A stretch of 64,000 nt of DNA from Brachybacterium timonense. Lineage in GTDB: Bacteria > Actinomycetota > Actinomycetes > Actinomycetales > Dermabacteraceae. A program made the position numbers and the translations under genes. The stretch spans positions 2,482,492 through 2,546,491 of the forward strand of contig NZ_LT984895.1 of the NCBI RefSeq assembly GCF_900258505.1, written 5' to 3'. Below the pieces are notes generated by a model. The model had not been told where the DNA came from, ran no database searches, and worked only from the letters and a program-made list of their open reading frames with translations. Within the stretch, counting starts at the first letter, position 1, and each line of letters begins with the position of its first letter. Positions 17,814 to 26,767 of the stretch are shown in pieces.

Positions 17814-18016
17814 AAACAGAACTTCCGATACTTGGGTTTGTCAATGATCCTCCACAGGGCGCACTGCGCTGGAGTCCCTTTGGACGCAGCCAAGGCGTAC
17901 GCCACTCCCTTCACGATACCCACGAACACACGAGGAACCGCGAGCGATGATGGAAACGACAACAACGTGCACACCGTGAGCGAGAGAAGCTGGATGATGT
18001 TGCCGGATGTCACCAT
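17810..18016 (-). CDS. Candidate secreted cationic peptide between kinase and regulator genes
   Basis: A 68-aa ORF with no family that I recognise. A hydrophobic N-terminal segment (IIQLLSLTVCTLLSF, then PSSLA) looks like a signal peptide cut after Ala26. The predicted 42-aa mature part is strongly basic (8 Lys/Arg against 1 Asp) with Cys52 and Cys67 and the amphipathic stretch FVGIVKGVAYALAASK. It ends YRKFCL. Its stop overlaps the response-regulator start (GTGA), the kind of coupling expected of a real gene. The ribosome binding site is poor, but TGACCT and TGACAT (17-nt spacer) would make a leaderless transcript start at the ATG. It could be an antimicrobial or signalling peptide, or a small membrane protein. 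Confidence 0.55.
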   Translation of the reverse strand: MVTSGNIIQLLSLTVCTLLSFPSSLAVPRVFVGIVKGVAYALAASKGTPAQCALWRIIDKPKYRKFCL

Positions 18017-18022
18017 CCCGCA

Positions 18023-18051
18023 ATGTCACAGCGTGGCACCAGCCAAGGTCA
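18023..18051 (-). promoter_or_regulatory. Weak promoter of peptide/regulator unit, overlapping site B
   Basis: Minus-strand TGACCT (18051-18046) and TGACAT (18028-18023) are 17 nt apart, and the latter ends 6 nt before the ATG at 18016. The -35 lies inside inverted repeat B, an arrangement typical of activator-dependent promoters. Confidence 0.35.
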
Positions 18052-18072
18052 TCCCTCGGATGAGGGATGACC
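18047..18072. promoter_or_regulatory. Inverted repeat, candidate response-regulator site B
   Basis: Perfect 11-bp arms (GGTCATCCCTC and GAGGGATGACC) around 4 nt. It overlaps the histidine-kinase stop and lies 31 nt before the start of the peptide ORF. Its central CATCCCT-N6-AGGGATG is identical in arms and spacing to site A near 17114. Confidence 0.6.
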
Positions 18073-19347
18073 TGCTGTCAGTGCATTCCACGGCACCGTC
18101 ACGGTGACGAGGAAGCGTCCTCCTATCTGCGTGCTCCTGAAACTGCCTCCAAGTCGTTCGGTCCTGTCGGCAATGCTCCGAGGCACACTACCGCTCACCT
18201 CTTCCGCGCCGCTCATGACTGCCGCGCGGTTCTCCGCTTCGATCACGACATGACGCCCGGCGCCGCAGCCGCTGAGGTAGAGCGACAGCCGGGCACCGTC
18301 CCGTGAACTGGCGTGCTTCACAATGTTCGTCACCAGTTCACGCGAGATGAGGAGGAGCTGTTCCGCCAACACTATGGACGGAAGCTCCGCCGGCAGGTCG
18401 ACCTTGGTGCGGAGGGTGTAGCCGCCCGCACCGGCTGCCGCCGTCAGCGAGTCCACGCCCTGGAGCAGATGGGTGTTCGGTGCCGTCTCGGACGGCAGGT
18501 CATTCTGTGTGCTGCGCAGCCCGTGCAGGAGCGAACGCAGATTCTGCTGTGTTTGGTCATTGACCATCGCGAGTTCGCCAAGACCCCTTCGCAGGTCGGA
18601 GATGCTCCTTTCTGCCGAGAGCACTCTGAGGATCGCCGCCTGTGTCGCCAAACCGTGGGAGATCGTGTCGTGGGTGTCGATAGCGACGTTGATCCTGAGC
18701 TGCTCGACTGCTCGCGCATGGGCGGCTGCGGCGGCTTCACGCCGTGTGCTCTCCGCCTCGATACGTTTGTCGAATAGAAGCGCGAACAGCCCGAGGAGAG
18801 CCACCAGTCCCCACGTGAAGGCGAACACCGGAACCGAACTCCCTACAGCCGGGGCCACCCAGGACTCCAGAACCGAGAGTCCAAGGGAGCCCATGCACAG
18901 GGGCACCGCGAGCCGCCAACATCCGGTTGCCAGAAGCGCGCCGAAGGCGAAGGCGAGGCATTCTGCGAATGGGTTAAGGAGGGTCGGCTCCATGAAGAGA
19001 TGCAGCAGGAAGAAGCCGCCTGCGAGCGCTCCAGCTGCGGCAGGTGCGAACGGGGCCGCGATCAGCAGCAACCGGGAGATGAAGAACAGCAGAAGGAAGA
19101 CCGGTTCCTGCGCTTCCACGGCACCCGGCATGATCGCCGTGGCAGCGAGCAATACGCCGACGAGTCGCATCGGTAGATCGACGGCCCGTCGGCCGATCAG
19201 CCATTCGATGATCCGGCGCCATCGGGCACCTTCGTGAGAATCAGCAGCAACAGCCGCCGCCCGTGGGGTCACGCCACTTTTCCCCAGAAATGAGGCGAAG
19301 TCCGCCAACGGATCGTGGTCATCTTCATCCCGGTGCGCCCGTGTCAC
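18049..19347 (-). CDS. Sensor histidine kinase, NarL-system type
   Basis: A 432-aa membrane kinase. About six transmembrane helices span residues 60-195 with almost no extracytoplasmic loops, then a short coiled linker ([20 protein letters not shown]). The HisKA_3-like dimerisation segment has phospho-acceptor His226 in [13 protein letters not shown]. The HATPase domain has the N-box [10 protein letters not shown], but the usual DxGxG box is replaced by VIEAENRA; the later [11 protein letters not shown] matches the family. The GTG start overlaps the glmM stop (GTGA), so the kinase may be co-transcribed with glmM. The intramembrane sensor resembles kinases that detect envelope stress or membrane-active peptides (inference). 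Confidence 0.9.
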   Translation of the reverse strand: MTRAHRDEDDHDPLADFASFLGKSGVTPRAAAVAADSHEGARWRRIIEWLIGRRAVDLPMRLVGVLLAATAIMPGAVEAQEPVFLLLFFISRLLLIAAPFAPAAAGALAGGFFLLHLFMEPTLLNPFAECLAFAFGALLATGCWRLAVPLCMGSLGLSVLESWVAPAVGSSVPVFAFTWGLVALLGLFALLFDKRIEAESTRREAAAAAHARAVEQLRINVAIDTHDTISHGLATQAAILRVLSAERSISDLRRGLGELAMVNDQTQQNLRSLLHGLRSTQNDLPSETAPNTHLLQGVDSLTAAAGAGGYTLRTKVDLPAELPSIVLAEQLLLISRELVTNIVKHASSRDGARLSLYLSGCGAGRHVVIEAENRAAVMSGAEEVSGSVPRSIADRTERLGGSFRSTQIGGRFLVTVTVPWNALTAGHPSSEG

Positions 19348-20699
19348 AGCGCGAGCCGCTCCCGCACCACAGCCGCAAGCCGCTCGGCAGCCTGATGCGC
19401 CTGCTCGTCGGTGGGAGCCTCGACCATGACACGCACCACCGGCTCCGTGCCGGAGGGGCGCAGGAGCACGCGGCCGGTGTCCCCGAGCTCCTTCTCGACG
19501 CCCTCAACAGCGCTGCGCACCTCATGGTCGATCGTGGCGCGGGTCTTATCCACGCCCCGCACATTGATGAGGGCCTGCGGCATGCGGGTCATGACCGCGG
19601 CGAGCTCATGAGCCGGCTTGCCGGTGGCGGCCATACGCTGCAGGAGGTGCAGAGCGGTCAGCTCGCCGTCGCCGGTGGTGGCGTGCTCGGCGAGGATCAC
19701 GTGACCGGACTGCTCGCCGCCGATGGAGTAGCCGCCCAGGTTCATCTCCTCGAGCACGTAACGGTCGCCCACCGAGGTCTGCCCCAGGATGATGCCGTGC
19801 TCGCGCATGGCGAGCTTGAGCCCCAGGTTGCTCATGACGGTCACGACAAGGGTGTCGTCGTGAAGGGCGCCCCGCTCCTTGAGGTCGAGCGCCAGGATCG
19901 CCATGATCTGGTCACCATCGATCTCCTCGCCCCGCGCATCAACGGCGAGGCAGCGGTCGGCGTCACCGTCGAAGGCCACACCGATATCGGCGCCCTTCTC
20001 ACGCACGGCGGCCTGCAGCTGGCCCAAGTGGGTGGAGCCGCAGTCCTCGTTGATCTGCTTGCCGTCGGTCCGGTCGCCGATCACATGCACGGTGGCGCCG
20101 GCTCGGCGCAATGCAGCGGGGGCCGTCTGGAAACTGGCGCCGTTGGCGCAGTCGGCCACCACGGTGAGCCCGTCGAGAGAGCGATCAAGGGTGGAGACCA
20201 GATGATCGACGTACTCCTGGACCGCGGTCTCGTAGCGGGTGATGGTGCCCACGGAGGTGCCCTGCGGCCGGTTCCAGTCCTCTCCCAGCCGCGCTTCGAT
20301 CGCGTCCTCGACTTCATCCGGCAGCTTTGTGCCACCGCGGGCGAAGAACTTGATGCCATTGTCCGGATGCGGGTTGTGGGAGGCAGAGATCATCACGCCC
20401 AGGTCGGCACCACTGCGCTGGACCAGGTGGGCGAGGCCGGGCGTGGGCAGAACGCCTGCGTCGAGCACGTCCACGCCGGCGGAGGCGAGCCCCGCTGCGA
20501 TCGCGGCGGACAGGAAATCACCGGAGGGGCGGGGGTCATGGGCGACGATCGCGCGGGGCCGCTCGGTCGCGTCCTCCTCGAAGGCGCCGAGATCGCCGAG
20601 CACGTGGGCGGCGGCCACGGACAGTTCGACAGCGAGCTCCGCCGTGATGTCCTGGTTGGCGACGCCGCGCACGCCGTCAGTGCCGAAGAGTCGAGCCAT
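19344..20699 (-). CDS. glmM: Phosphoglucosamine mutase
   Basis: Converts glucosamine-6-phosphate to glucosamine-1-phosphate for cell-wall precursor synthesis. The 451-aa product starts [15 protein letters not shown]. The catalytic phosphoserine lies in [18 protein letters not shown] (about Ser103), the metal loop is DGDADRC, and the sugar loop is GGEQSGH. AGGAG is 6 nt upstream of the ATG. In relatives this gene follows rplM-rpsI and precedes coaA/glmS; here the sensor-kinase module has been placed directly after it, with a 4-nt overlap. Confidence 0.96.
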   Translation of the reverse strand: MARLFGTDGVRGVANQDITAELAVELSVAAAHVLGDLGAFEEDATERPRAIVAHDPRPSGDFLSAAIAAGLASAGVDVLDAGVLPTPGLAHLVQRSGADLGVMISASHNPHPDNGIKFFARGGTKLPDEVEDAIEARLGEDWNRPQGTSVGTITRYETAVQEYVDHLVSTLDRSLDGLTVVADCANGASFQTAPAALRRAGATVHVIGDRTDGKQINEDCGSTHLGQLQAAVREKGADIGVAFDGDADRCLAVDARGEEIDGDQIMAILALDLKERGALHDDTLVVTVMSNLGLKLAMREHGIILGQTSVGDRYVLEEMNLGGYSIGGEQSGHVILAEHATTGDGELTALHLLQRMAATGKPAHELAAVMTRMPQALINVRGVDKTRATIDHEVRSAVEGVEKELGDTGRVLLRPSGTEPVVRVMVEAPTDEQAHQAAERLAAVVRERLAL

Positions 20700-20829
20700 G
20701 GGTGTGCTCCTTGAGGTCGGGGTCGATCGTCCAGAGCGTAACGCCGCGACGAGACGAACCTGCGCTCATTCTCGCCGTGATCCGGACGGCTGCCCGTGAT
20801 CTGTGACGCGTGAGCTTCGCCGGACTGGT

Positions 20830-20835
20830 TACGCT
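20830..20835 (+). promoter_or_regulatory. -10 element of leaderless SNF2 gene
   Basis: TACGCT followed by 7 nt and ATG 20843. The same hexamer and spacing precede purD at 29141. Confidence 0.45.
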
Positions 20836-20842
20836 GGCGGGT

Positions 20843-23800
20843 ATGCCTGCAGCGGCCCTTCCCCGCATTCCACCCGCCGTGATCACCGCGTTCACGGGAG
20901 ATCGTGCGGCATCGCGGGGCTTGGCGCTCGTACGCGCCGGGGGTGTGCACGATCTGGAGTGGTCTGCGCAGACCGGCCGCTGCACCGCGAGCATCACGAC
21001 CGACGGCGCCGTGTTCGACGTCGCTGTGCAGCTTCACGAACTGCCGCCAGATGCCGTCTCCCACCGCTTCTGGCCGCAGGAGCCCGGCGGGCTCTGGCGT
21101 CCGGTCACCTCGCAGTGCCGCTGCGAGGTGGGCGAGGGCTGCGAGCATGCCGCTGCTGCGCTCTACGCCCTGGATGCACTGCGTGAACAGCGCCAGCGTG
21201 AGAACCCTCCGGCCGAGTGGCGCACGGTACTGCGGCCGCTGCTGCGTAACGGCACCAACGCTGAGTCGGCCCCGAGCGTGCTGGGGCTGCGTTTCGAAGC
21301 GGAAGCATCCGCTCCCGGTGACGTCTCGGGGCGAACCGGCCGCCACCCGGCATCACGCGCTGATCTCACATCCGATGCCCATCTCCACCTGGCGATGCGG
21401 CCCGTGCGGCGCTCGACCACAGGTCGGTGGGTCAAATCGGGGGTGTCCTGGCGCAGCTTCGAGTTTCGGGGTGGGCGCGGCGAGTTCGCACCCGCTCACG
21501 CGGAGGCGCTGACACGTCTGTTCGCTGCCGCCTCGGCTGAGCGCAGTTTCAGCGGCGGCGCCCCGGAACGGATCTGGTTGTCGCACGCCAATTCGCCGCT
21601 CGTGTGGCAGAGCCTGCTGCATGCCCGCGACGCCGGAGTGACATTCCTGGGCGAGGATCCGCTCACACAGGTCGAGCTCGCCTCCGGCGCACATGTGGAT
21701 CTGGACCTCGTGCGGAACGGCGGCGTCCTCGAGCTGCGCACCCGCTACCTGATCGACGGGCACGATGTGCCGGAGGCGCGCGTGCTCGGATCCACCGGTG
21801 TGCTGCACGTCGACGCCGAGGGAAACGCCGTTCTCGCCGCCCTGGACGAGCCCGTTCCGCCCGCCCTGCAGCGTCTGCTCCATCACCGCGAACCGCTGCG
21901 GATCGACGCCGCGGATGAAACCGACTTTCTAGCGGTGGCCTATCCGCGGCTGCGGGCAGCAGCCACGGTCACCTCCTCTGATCGGTCCGTCGAGCTACCG
22001 GCCACTCCCCCGGCTGATCTGCTACTCACCGCCGAGTACGCCGACGGCGACAGACTGCATCTGCGCTGGTCGTGGCAGTATCACGATCCACCGCGCGTGC
22101 TGCCGATGCAGCGCAACGCCGCTGAGCGACGGGACCTGGACCATGAGGACGCGGTACTCGCGACAGCACGGGTGCTGTGGCCCACCGCAGGCGACCCGCG
22201 CGGGGAGCATCTGACCGGTGTGGACACCGCTGCCTTCACCACCGGCACCATGGAGGCGCTGCGCGAGCTCGACCATGTGCAGGTACGTCTGTCGGGTACC
22301 CGCCATGCCTACCGGGAACTCAATGGCGCACCGCACGTGCGGATCGTCCAGACGCCCACACCGGGGAAGAATGACTGGTTCGATCTGGGCTTCCGCATCA
22401 CGATCGATGGCCACGAGATTCCGTTCCCGACCCTTTTCCTCGCTCTCGCTCAGGGGCGCAGCCGGATTCTCATGCCCGATCGCACCTGGTTCTCCCTGGA
22501 GAATCCTGCCTTCGACGCGTTGCGGGAGCTGATCGCCGAGGGTGAGGCGCTCGCGGAGTGGGAGCCGGATCACCTGGCCGTCAGCCCCCAGCATCTGGAC
22601 CTGTACGAGGATCTGGCGACGATCGCCGACTCGATCGAGACCAGCGCTGCATGGGAGCGCGCTGTGGCGGGCATACGGCAGCTCGCGGGGCAGGAGGCTG
22701 CCGTGCGCGCGCAGCTGCCGGCTGGCCTGCACGCTGACCTGCGGCCCTACCAGGCGGAGGGTTTCCAGTGGCTCGCACTTCTGCAGCGCTACCAGCTCGG
22801 CGGGGTGCTGGCCGACGACATGGGCCTGGGCAAGACGCTGCAGACGCTCGCACTGATCCAGCACGTCCGGGAGCAGGCGGATTCCACGAGACCGGGCCCG
22901 GCGGGCGCTACGGCCGACGGGTCGAAGACGGATACACCATTCCTCATCGTCGCGCCGACGTCGGTGCGAGATATCTGGGTACAGGAGGCCGAGCGCTTCA
23001 CCCCGGACCTGCGGGTGGTCGTGCTGGACAGCTCCGAACGCACCACCGGTGTGCCGCTCGAGCACGCGGTGGCGGGTGCTGATCTGGTCGTGACGAGCTA
23101 CGCGGTGCTGAGGATGGACCAGGACGCGCTCGCGCGGCGCGACTGGACTGGGCTCGTGCTGGATGAGGCCCAGTTCGTGAAGAACCGCGGCTCCCGCACC
23201 CATCAGGCGGCCGCCGCTATCAGGGCCCCGTTCCGTCTGGCGATCACCGGCACGCCAATGGAGAACTCACTGGATGACCTGTGGTCGATCTTCCACTTGG
23301 TCACCCCTGGCTTGTTCGGCACCGCCTCGGCTTTCCGCCAGCGGTACACACTGCCGGTGGCTTCCGGGGAGCATCCAGACCGGCTGGAGGCGCTGCGTCG
23401 ACGGATCCGCCCCTTCCTGCTGCGCCGCACGAAGATGCAGGTCGCCTCCGATCTGCCAGAGAAGCTCGAGCAGCAGCTGACGATCCCGCTGTCCCCCGAG
23501 CATCGCGCCCTGTACGACGCGGCGCTGCAGCGCGAGCGCAAGAAGGTGCTGGGGCTGATCGAGAGCGATTTCGACCGCAACCGCTTCATCGTGTTCCGCT
23601 CGCTGACGCTGCTGCGGATGCTCGCCCTGGACCCCGCGATCGTGGACGCGGAGCACGCCGAGGTGGGGTCCTCCAAGCTCGATGCGCTCTTCGACCGCCT
23701 GCCCGAGGTGCTGGCCGACGGTCACCGGGTGCTGCTGTTCAGCCAGTTCACCTCGTTCCTGGATCGGGTCGGTGACCGCTTGGAGACTGAGGGCGTGCAT

Positions 23801-24175
23801 TTTGCACGCCTGGACGGTTCGACCAGGAACCGTTCCGCCCAGGTTGACGCGTTCCGCTCCGGTGAGGTGCCCGTCTTCCTCATCTCCTTGAAGGCGGGAG
23901 GCGTGGGGCTGACCCTCACCGAAGCGGATTACGTGTTCTTACTGGATCCTTGGTGGAACCCGGCCACGGAGGAGCAGGCCGTGGACCGGGCTCACCGGAT
24001 TGGGCAGCAGCGCAGCGTCAGCGTCTACCGGATGATCGCGCAGGACACCATCGAGGAGAAGGTCCTGGCGCTGCAGCAGCGCAAGGCCGAGCTCTTCCAG
24101 GCGCTCACGGACGACGGGCAGGCGTTCCGTTCCGCGATGACCGCGAACGACATTCGCGAGCTGCTGGCCCCCTGA
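20843..24175 (+). CDS. SNF2-family ATPase/helicase with SWIM zinc finger
   Basis: A 1110-aa DNA translocase of the bacterial SNF2 group. The N-terminal SWIM-type zinc finger is CRCEVGEGCEH (about residues 92-102). A long middle region of unknown fold precedes the helicase core: Walker A DDMGLGKT (about 660), DEAQ box (about 773), ITGTPMEN (motif III region), LLFSQFTSFLDRV (motif IV region) and VDRAHRIGQ (motif VI, about 1046). ATG 20843 was chosen for its leaderless promoter; an ATG/GTG at 20810 is also in frame. It stands alone, divergent from glmM and convergent with the dehydrogenase. Its role is undetermined; similar proteins associate with DNA repair or transcription. Confidence 0.92.
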   Translation: MPAAALPRIPPAVITAFTGDRAASRGLALVRAGGVHDLEWSAQTGRCTASITTDGAVFDVAVQLHELPPDAVSHRFWPQEPGGLWRPVTSQCRCEVGEGCEHAAAALYALDALREQRQRENPPAEWRTVLRPLLRNGTNAESAPSVLGLRFEAEASAPGDVSGRTGRHPASRADLTSDAHLHLAMRPVRRSTTGRWVKSGVSWRSFEFRGGRGEFAPAHAEALTRLFAAASAERSFSGGAPERIWLSHANSPLVWQSLLHARDAGVTFLGEDPLTQVELASGAHVDLDLVRNGGVLELRTRYLIDGHDVPEARVLGSTGVLHVDAEGNAVLAALDEPVPPALQRLLHHREPLRIDAADETDFLAVAYPRLRAAATVTSSDRSVELPATPPADLLLTAEYADGDRLHLRWSWQYHDPPRVLPMQRNAAERRDLDHEDAVLATARVLWPTAGDPRGEHLTGVDTAAFTTGTMEALRELDHVQVRLSGTRHAYRELNGAPHVRIVQTPTPGKNDWFDLGFRITIDGHEIPFPTLFLALAQGRSRILMPDRTWFSLENPAFDALRELIAEGEALAEWEPDHLAVSPQHLDLYEDLATIADSIETSAAWERAVAGIRQLAGQEAAVRAQLPAGLHADLRPYQAEGFQWLALLQRYQLGGVLADDMGLGKTLQTLALIQHVREQADSTRPGPAGATADGSKTDTPFLIVAPTSVRDIWVQEAERFTPDLRVVVLDSSERTTGVPLEHAVAGADLVVTSYAVLRMDQDALARRDWTGLVLDEAQFVKNRGSRTHQAAAAIRAPFRLAITGTPMENSLDDLWSIFHLVTPGLFGTASAFRQRYTLPVASGEHPDRLEALRRRIRPFLLRRTKMQVASDLPEKLEQQLTIPLSPEHRALYDAALQRERKKVLGLIESDFDRNRFIVFRSLTLLRMLALDPAIVDAEHAEVGSSKLDALFDRLPEVLADGHRVLLFSQFTSFLDRVGDRLETEGVHFARLDGSTRNRSAQVDAFRSGEVPVFLISLKAGGVGLTLTEADYVFLLDPWWNPATEEQAVDRAHRIGQQRSVSVYRMIAQDTIEEKVLALQQRKAELFQALTDDGQAFRSAMTANDIRELLAP

Positions 24176-24181
24176 CCGTGG

Positions 24182-25210
24182 TCAGCGGTCCTGGGCGGTC
24201 CTCGCCTCGCTCACCTGCGGGTTCACCAGGGTGGGGCAGGTACCGTTCTCCACCATCGCCACAGCGTTGTCCAGGCCACCATGGACCAGGTTCTCCACCG
24301 CGGTGTGCGTGTAGAACGCCAGGTGCGGGGTGTTCAACACGTCCTCGCGCGCCAGCAGCGTCGCGAAGACCTCATCCTCGATGCCCTGTTCGCGCAGGTC
24401 CTTGAACATGTAGGGGCCTTCGAACTCGTAGACGTCCAGGGCGGCGCTGGTGAGCTGACCGGAGTCCAGGGCGGCCATGAGAGCGGTGGTGTCCACGAGG
24501 GCGCCGCGGCCGGTGTTGACCACGTAGGCGCCGGGGTTCAGCAGCGCGAGAGTCTGCTCGTTCAGCAGGTGGTGGTTCTCCCCGGTGGCCGGCATGTGCA
24601 GGCTCACCATGTCCGCGCCGCGCAGCGCCTCCTCGACAGACTCAGCGTAGGTGCCGATGGCGCGGAACGCATCGTTGGGGAACAGGTCGAAGCCGACGAC
24701 CTCTGCGCCCAGCGCCGCGAACAGTTCGGCAGCGCGCATCCCGATCCGGCCGGTGCCGAGCACGGCGACCTTCATCGTGCGGATCTCGCGGCCGATGAGC
24801 CCTGCGGGACGGAAGTCGTACTGCTGCACGCGCGCCAGGGTGGCGGGGATATTGCGCACCAGGTTCAGCGCCAGCGCCACCGTGTACTCGGCGATCGCGT
24901 TGGGCGAATAGACCGGGACGTTGGTGATGCCCAGGCCGTGACGGGTCGCCGCCTCCAGGTCGTACATGTCGAAGCCGGCGGAGCGCACGGACATCTGGGT
25001 GATGCCCTTGGCGGCGAGCTGCTCGTACACCTCGGGTTCGGGCACGGCGACCTGCTGGATGACCAGCGCGTCGTGACCGTCCACGAGCGGCAGGGTGGCG
25101 GTGGAGAGGATTTGCTGGGAGACGGTCACCGTGTGCTCGGGGTGGGCGGCCTTCCAAGATTCGATGGCCGGGTGCTCGTCCGGGCGGGCGCCGAGGAACA
25201 GGATCTTCAT
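24182..25210 (-). CDS. ldhA: D-lactate dehydrogenase / D-2-hydroxyacid dehydrogenase
   Basis: NAD-dependent reduction of pyruvate to D-lactate is the likely reaction. The 342-aa product starts MKILFLGARPDEHPAI, with GGAG about 9 nt upstream; the longer ORF upstream is Pro-rich antisense sequence from the neighbouring gene. The NAD-binding motif is VLGTGRIGMRAAEL (about 148-161). Catalytic Arg, Glu and His appear in NTGRGALVDT, LDVYEFE and NTPHLAFYT. The pattern fits fermentative LdhA rather than phosphoglycerate dehydrogenase. It lies 7 nt behind the EIIC-like membrane protein gene, so they share a transcript. Confidence 0.9.
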   Translation of the reverse strand: MKILFLGARPDEHPAIESWKAAHPEHTVTVSQQILSTATLPLVDGHDALVIQQVAVPEPEVYEQLAAKGITQMSVRSAGFDMYDLEAATRHGLGITNVPVYSPNAIAEYTVALALNLVRNIPATLARVQQYDFRPAGLIGREIRTMKVAVLGTGRIGMRAAELFAALGAEVVGFDLFPNDAFRAIGTYAESVEEALRGADMVSLHMPATGENHHLLNEQTLALLNPGAYVVNTGRGALVDTTALMAALDSGQLTSAALDVYEFEGPYMFKDLREQGIEDEVFATLLAREDVLNTPHLAFYTHTAVENLVHGGLDNAVAMVENGTCPTLVNPQVSEARTAQDR

Positions 25211-25217
25211 CGTGGGG

Positions 25218-26423
25218 TCACTCCTTCGTCGAGGTGGTGGTCGAGGTGGGGGTGTCGGTGGACTCGCCGATGGCGGCATCGGCGGGGGCGGCGGTCTTCT
25301 CGTCGGTGCCGTCGACGGCCTCAGTCTTGGGGTCCAGCGGCTCGTCAGCGGCATCCTCCGAGGAGGGAGCGCCGACGGGGGCGAAGGCGTAGATCTTCTC
25401 GGAGTAGATCTTCAGCACGCTCGTGCACAGCCAGTGCACGAGGATCGCCAGGCCGATCGGCAGCACGAAGTAGACGATGACGAGCTTGGGGAGGACAACG
25501 AGGGCCGATCCCTCCATTCCGGTGGCGGCCGCGATCGGTCCCACCAGGCCGGAGTGACCGAAGCCAGCGGAGGCCGGGGTGCCGGTGATGCCGAAGAAGG
25601 CACCCACCAGACCGGTGATGCCGGAGACGAGGGCGAGCGGCAGCACCATCACCGGGAACTTCAGCAGGTTGCCCATCATCATCTTCATCGCGCCGAGGAA
25701 CACGGACCAGGTCACGCCGGCGTTGTTGACGCGGAAGGAACCGACGGCGAGCACGGCAGCGGCCGCAGCGATACCGAGGTTCGCCGCGCCGGAGGCGGGG
25801 CCGGAGATACCGATGGCGAGGGCGACGCCCACGGTGGAGATCGGGGAGACGATCATGACGGCGAACAGCATGGCGATGAGGACGGCAGCCAGGACGCCGA
25901 GGCCTTGCTGCTGGGCGATCGCGTTGACCAGGGCGCCCACGCCGGTGGTCACGTAGCGTACGTAGGGCAGGGTGAGGATGCCGACCAGGCCGGCGATACC
26001 ACCACCGAGGATCGGCAGGAACAGGATGGTCAAGGAGCCGAGCTTCTTGCCCACCCAGGCCAGCACGAGCACGGCGACCGAGGCGGTCAGCATCGTGTTG
26101 ATAAGGTCTCCGATGCCCACGAGCATCACCCCGTCGGGAGTGAAGTCCATGGCGCCGGAGCCAACAAAGCTGGCGGTGCCAACGATGACGGTCTGCACGG
26201 CATTGAAGCCGAACTGCATGCCAATCAGGACACCGACGATCACCGGGACGGTGAACTGCAGGCCGACGACGACCTCGTTGAGGGTGGCCCACAGGGAGAT
26301 CGACGGCATCAGCCGGGCCAGGAACTTGAACAGCTCACCGGTGATGGCGTTGGGGACGAGACCGACCACAATGCCGACGGCGGCACCGTTGAGGATGCGG
26401 TCGAGGAAGAGCTTGGGGCTCAT
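25218..26423 (-). CDS. PfoR-like membrane protein (PTS EIIC_2 family)
   Basis: A 401-aa polytopic membrane protein. The N-terminus FLDRILNGAAVGIVVGLVPNA and the internal GTASFVGSGAMDF and GMEGSALVVLPKL motifs match the PTS_EIIC_2/PfoR family, first described as a Clostridium perfringens toxin regulator but now regarded as a transporter-like EIIC. About ten helices occupy residues 1-340. The final 60 residues are an acidic Thr/Ser/Ala-rich tail not typical of the family. No IIA or IIB partner is present nearby. The start is ATG 26423; GTG 26438 is an alternative. Its pairing with D-lactate dehydrogenase hints at transport of a carboxylate or sugar, which is inference only. Confidence 0.82.
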   Translation of the reverse strand: MSPKLFLDRILNGAAVGIVVGLVPNAITGELFKFLARLMPSISLWATLNEVVVGLQFTVPVIVGVLIGMQFGFNAVQTVIVGTASFVGSGAMDFTPDGVMLVGIGDLINTMLTASVAVLVLAWVGKKLGSLTILFLPILGGGIAGLVGILTLPYVRYVTTGVGALVNAIAQQQGLGVLAAVLIAMLFAVMIVSPISTVGVALAIGISGPASGAANLGIAAAAAVLAVGSFRVNNAGVTWSVFLGAMKMMMGNLLKFPVMVLPLALVSGITGLVGAFFGITGTPASAGFGHSGLVGPIAAATGMEGSALVVLPKLVIVYFVLPIGLAILVHWLCTSVLKIYSEKIYAFAPVGAPSSEDAADEPLDPKTEAVDGTDEKTAAPADAAIGESTDTPTSTTTSTKE

Positions 26424-26718
26424 CGGCGTATCGAACACGGTGGATACTTTCTGGGGAGATGTGCAGAGCGCGAGGCGCTCCCGGGAAGGCCGCTGCGTGG
26501 CGGCGCGGCCGGCCTTGAGGGCTGGCACTCGAAGAACGGTAGGCAGGTGCCCTTTTCGGTGCGGTCCCCCTTGGTCCCCGGCCTATGCCCCTTCCTGCTT
26601 TTCACCTTCCGGTTCAGACTCGTGACCAGGCATGATGCACCCTTGCGTGGTGTTCGTCGCCGAGTGGATCTGTGTACGGCACCCCGGACAGGATGCTGGG
26701 TTGTGCCCCTGAACGCGA
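26424..26718. other. Intergenic region upstream of PfoR-like gene
   Basis: This 295-bp stretch holds no supported gene. It must contain the promoter of the PfoR-ldhA unit, because a terminator hairpin separates it from rpsI, but I could not pick a convincing -35/-10 pair. Confidence 0.6.
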
Positions 26719-26751
26719 AGACCCCCCGCACCGTGAACGGTGCGGGGGTCT
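26719..26751 (-). terminator. Terminator of rplM-rpsI
   Basis: The hairpin AGACCCCCCGCACC / GGTGCGGGGGTCT has a 6-nt loop and a one-base bulge. It lies 17 nt after the rpsI stop. The stem is very strong; the T-tract is poor, as usual in high-GC actinobacteria. Confidence 0.75.
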
Positions 26752-26767
26752 GCCGGCTGCGCTCAGG

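Noticed and set aside
14029-19347. Prophage, transposon or tRNA-linked island
   Set aside because: No integrase, transposase, tRNA or flanking direct repeat was seen at either edge of the module.
19263-20714. Long plus-strand ORF of 483 codons
   Set aside because: It is antisense to glmM, whose product has a full set of active-site motifs; the plus-strand product has no recognisable domain and is the usual high-GC shadow.
22022-23203. Minus-strand ORF of 393 codons
   Set aside because: Lies within the SNF2 helicase core in opposite frame; no independent start context.
25211-25354. Pro-rich N-terminal extension of the D-lactate dehydrogenase
   Set aside because: It is the overlapping 3' part of the EIIC gene read in another frame; the true start with ribosome binding site is at 25210.
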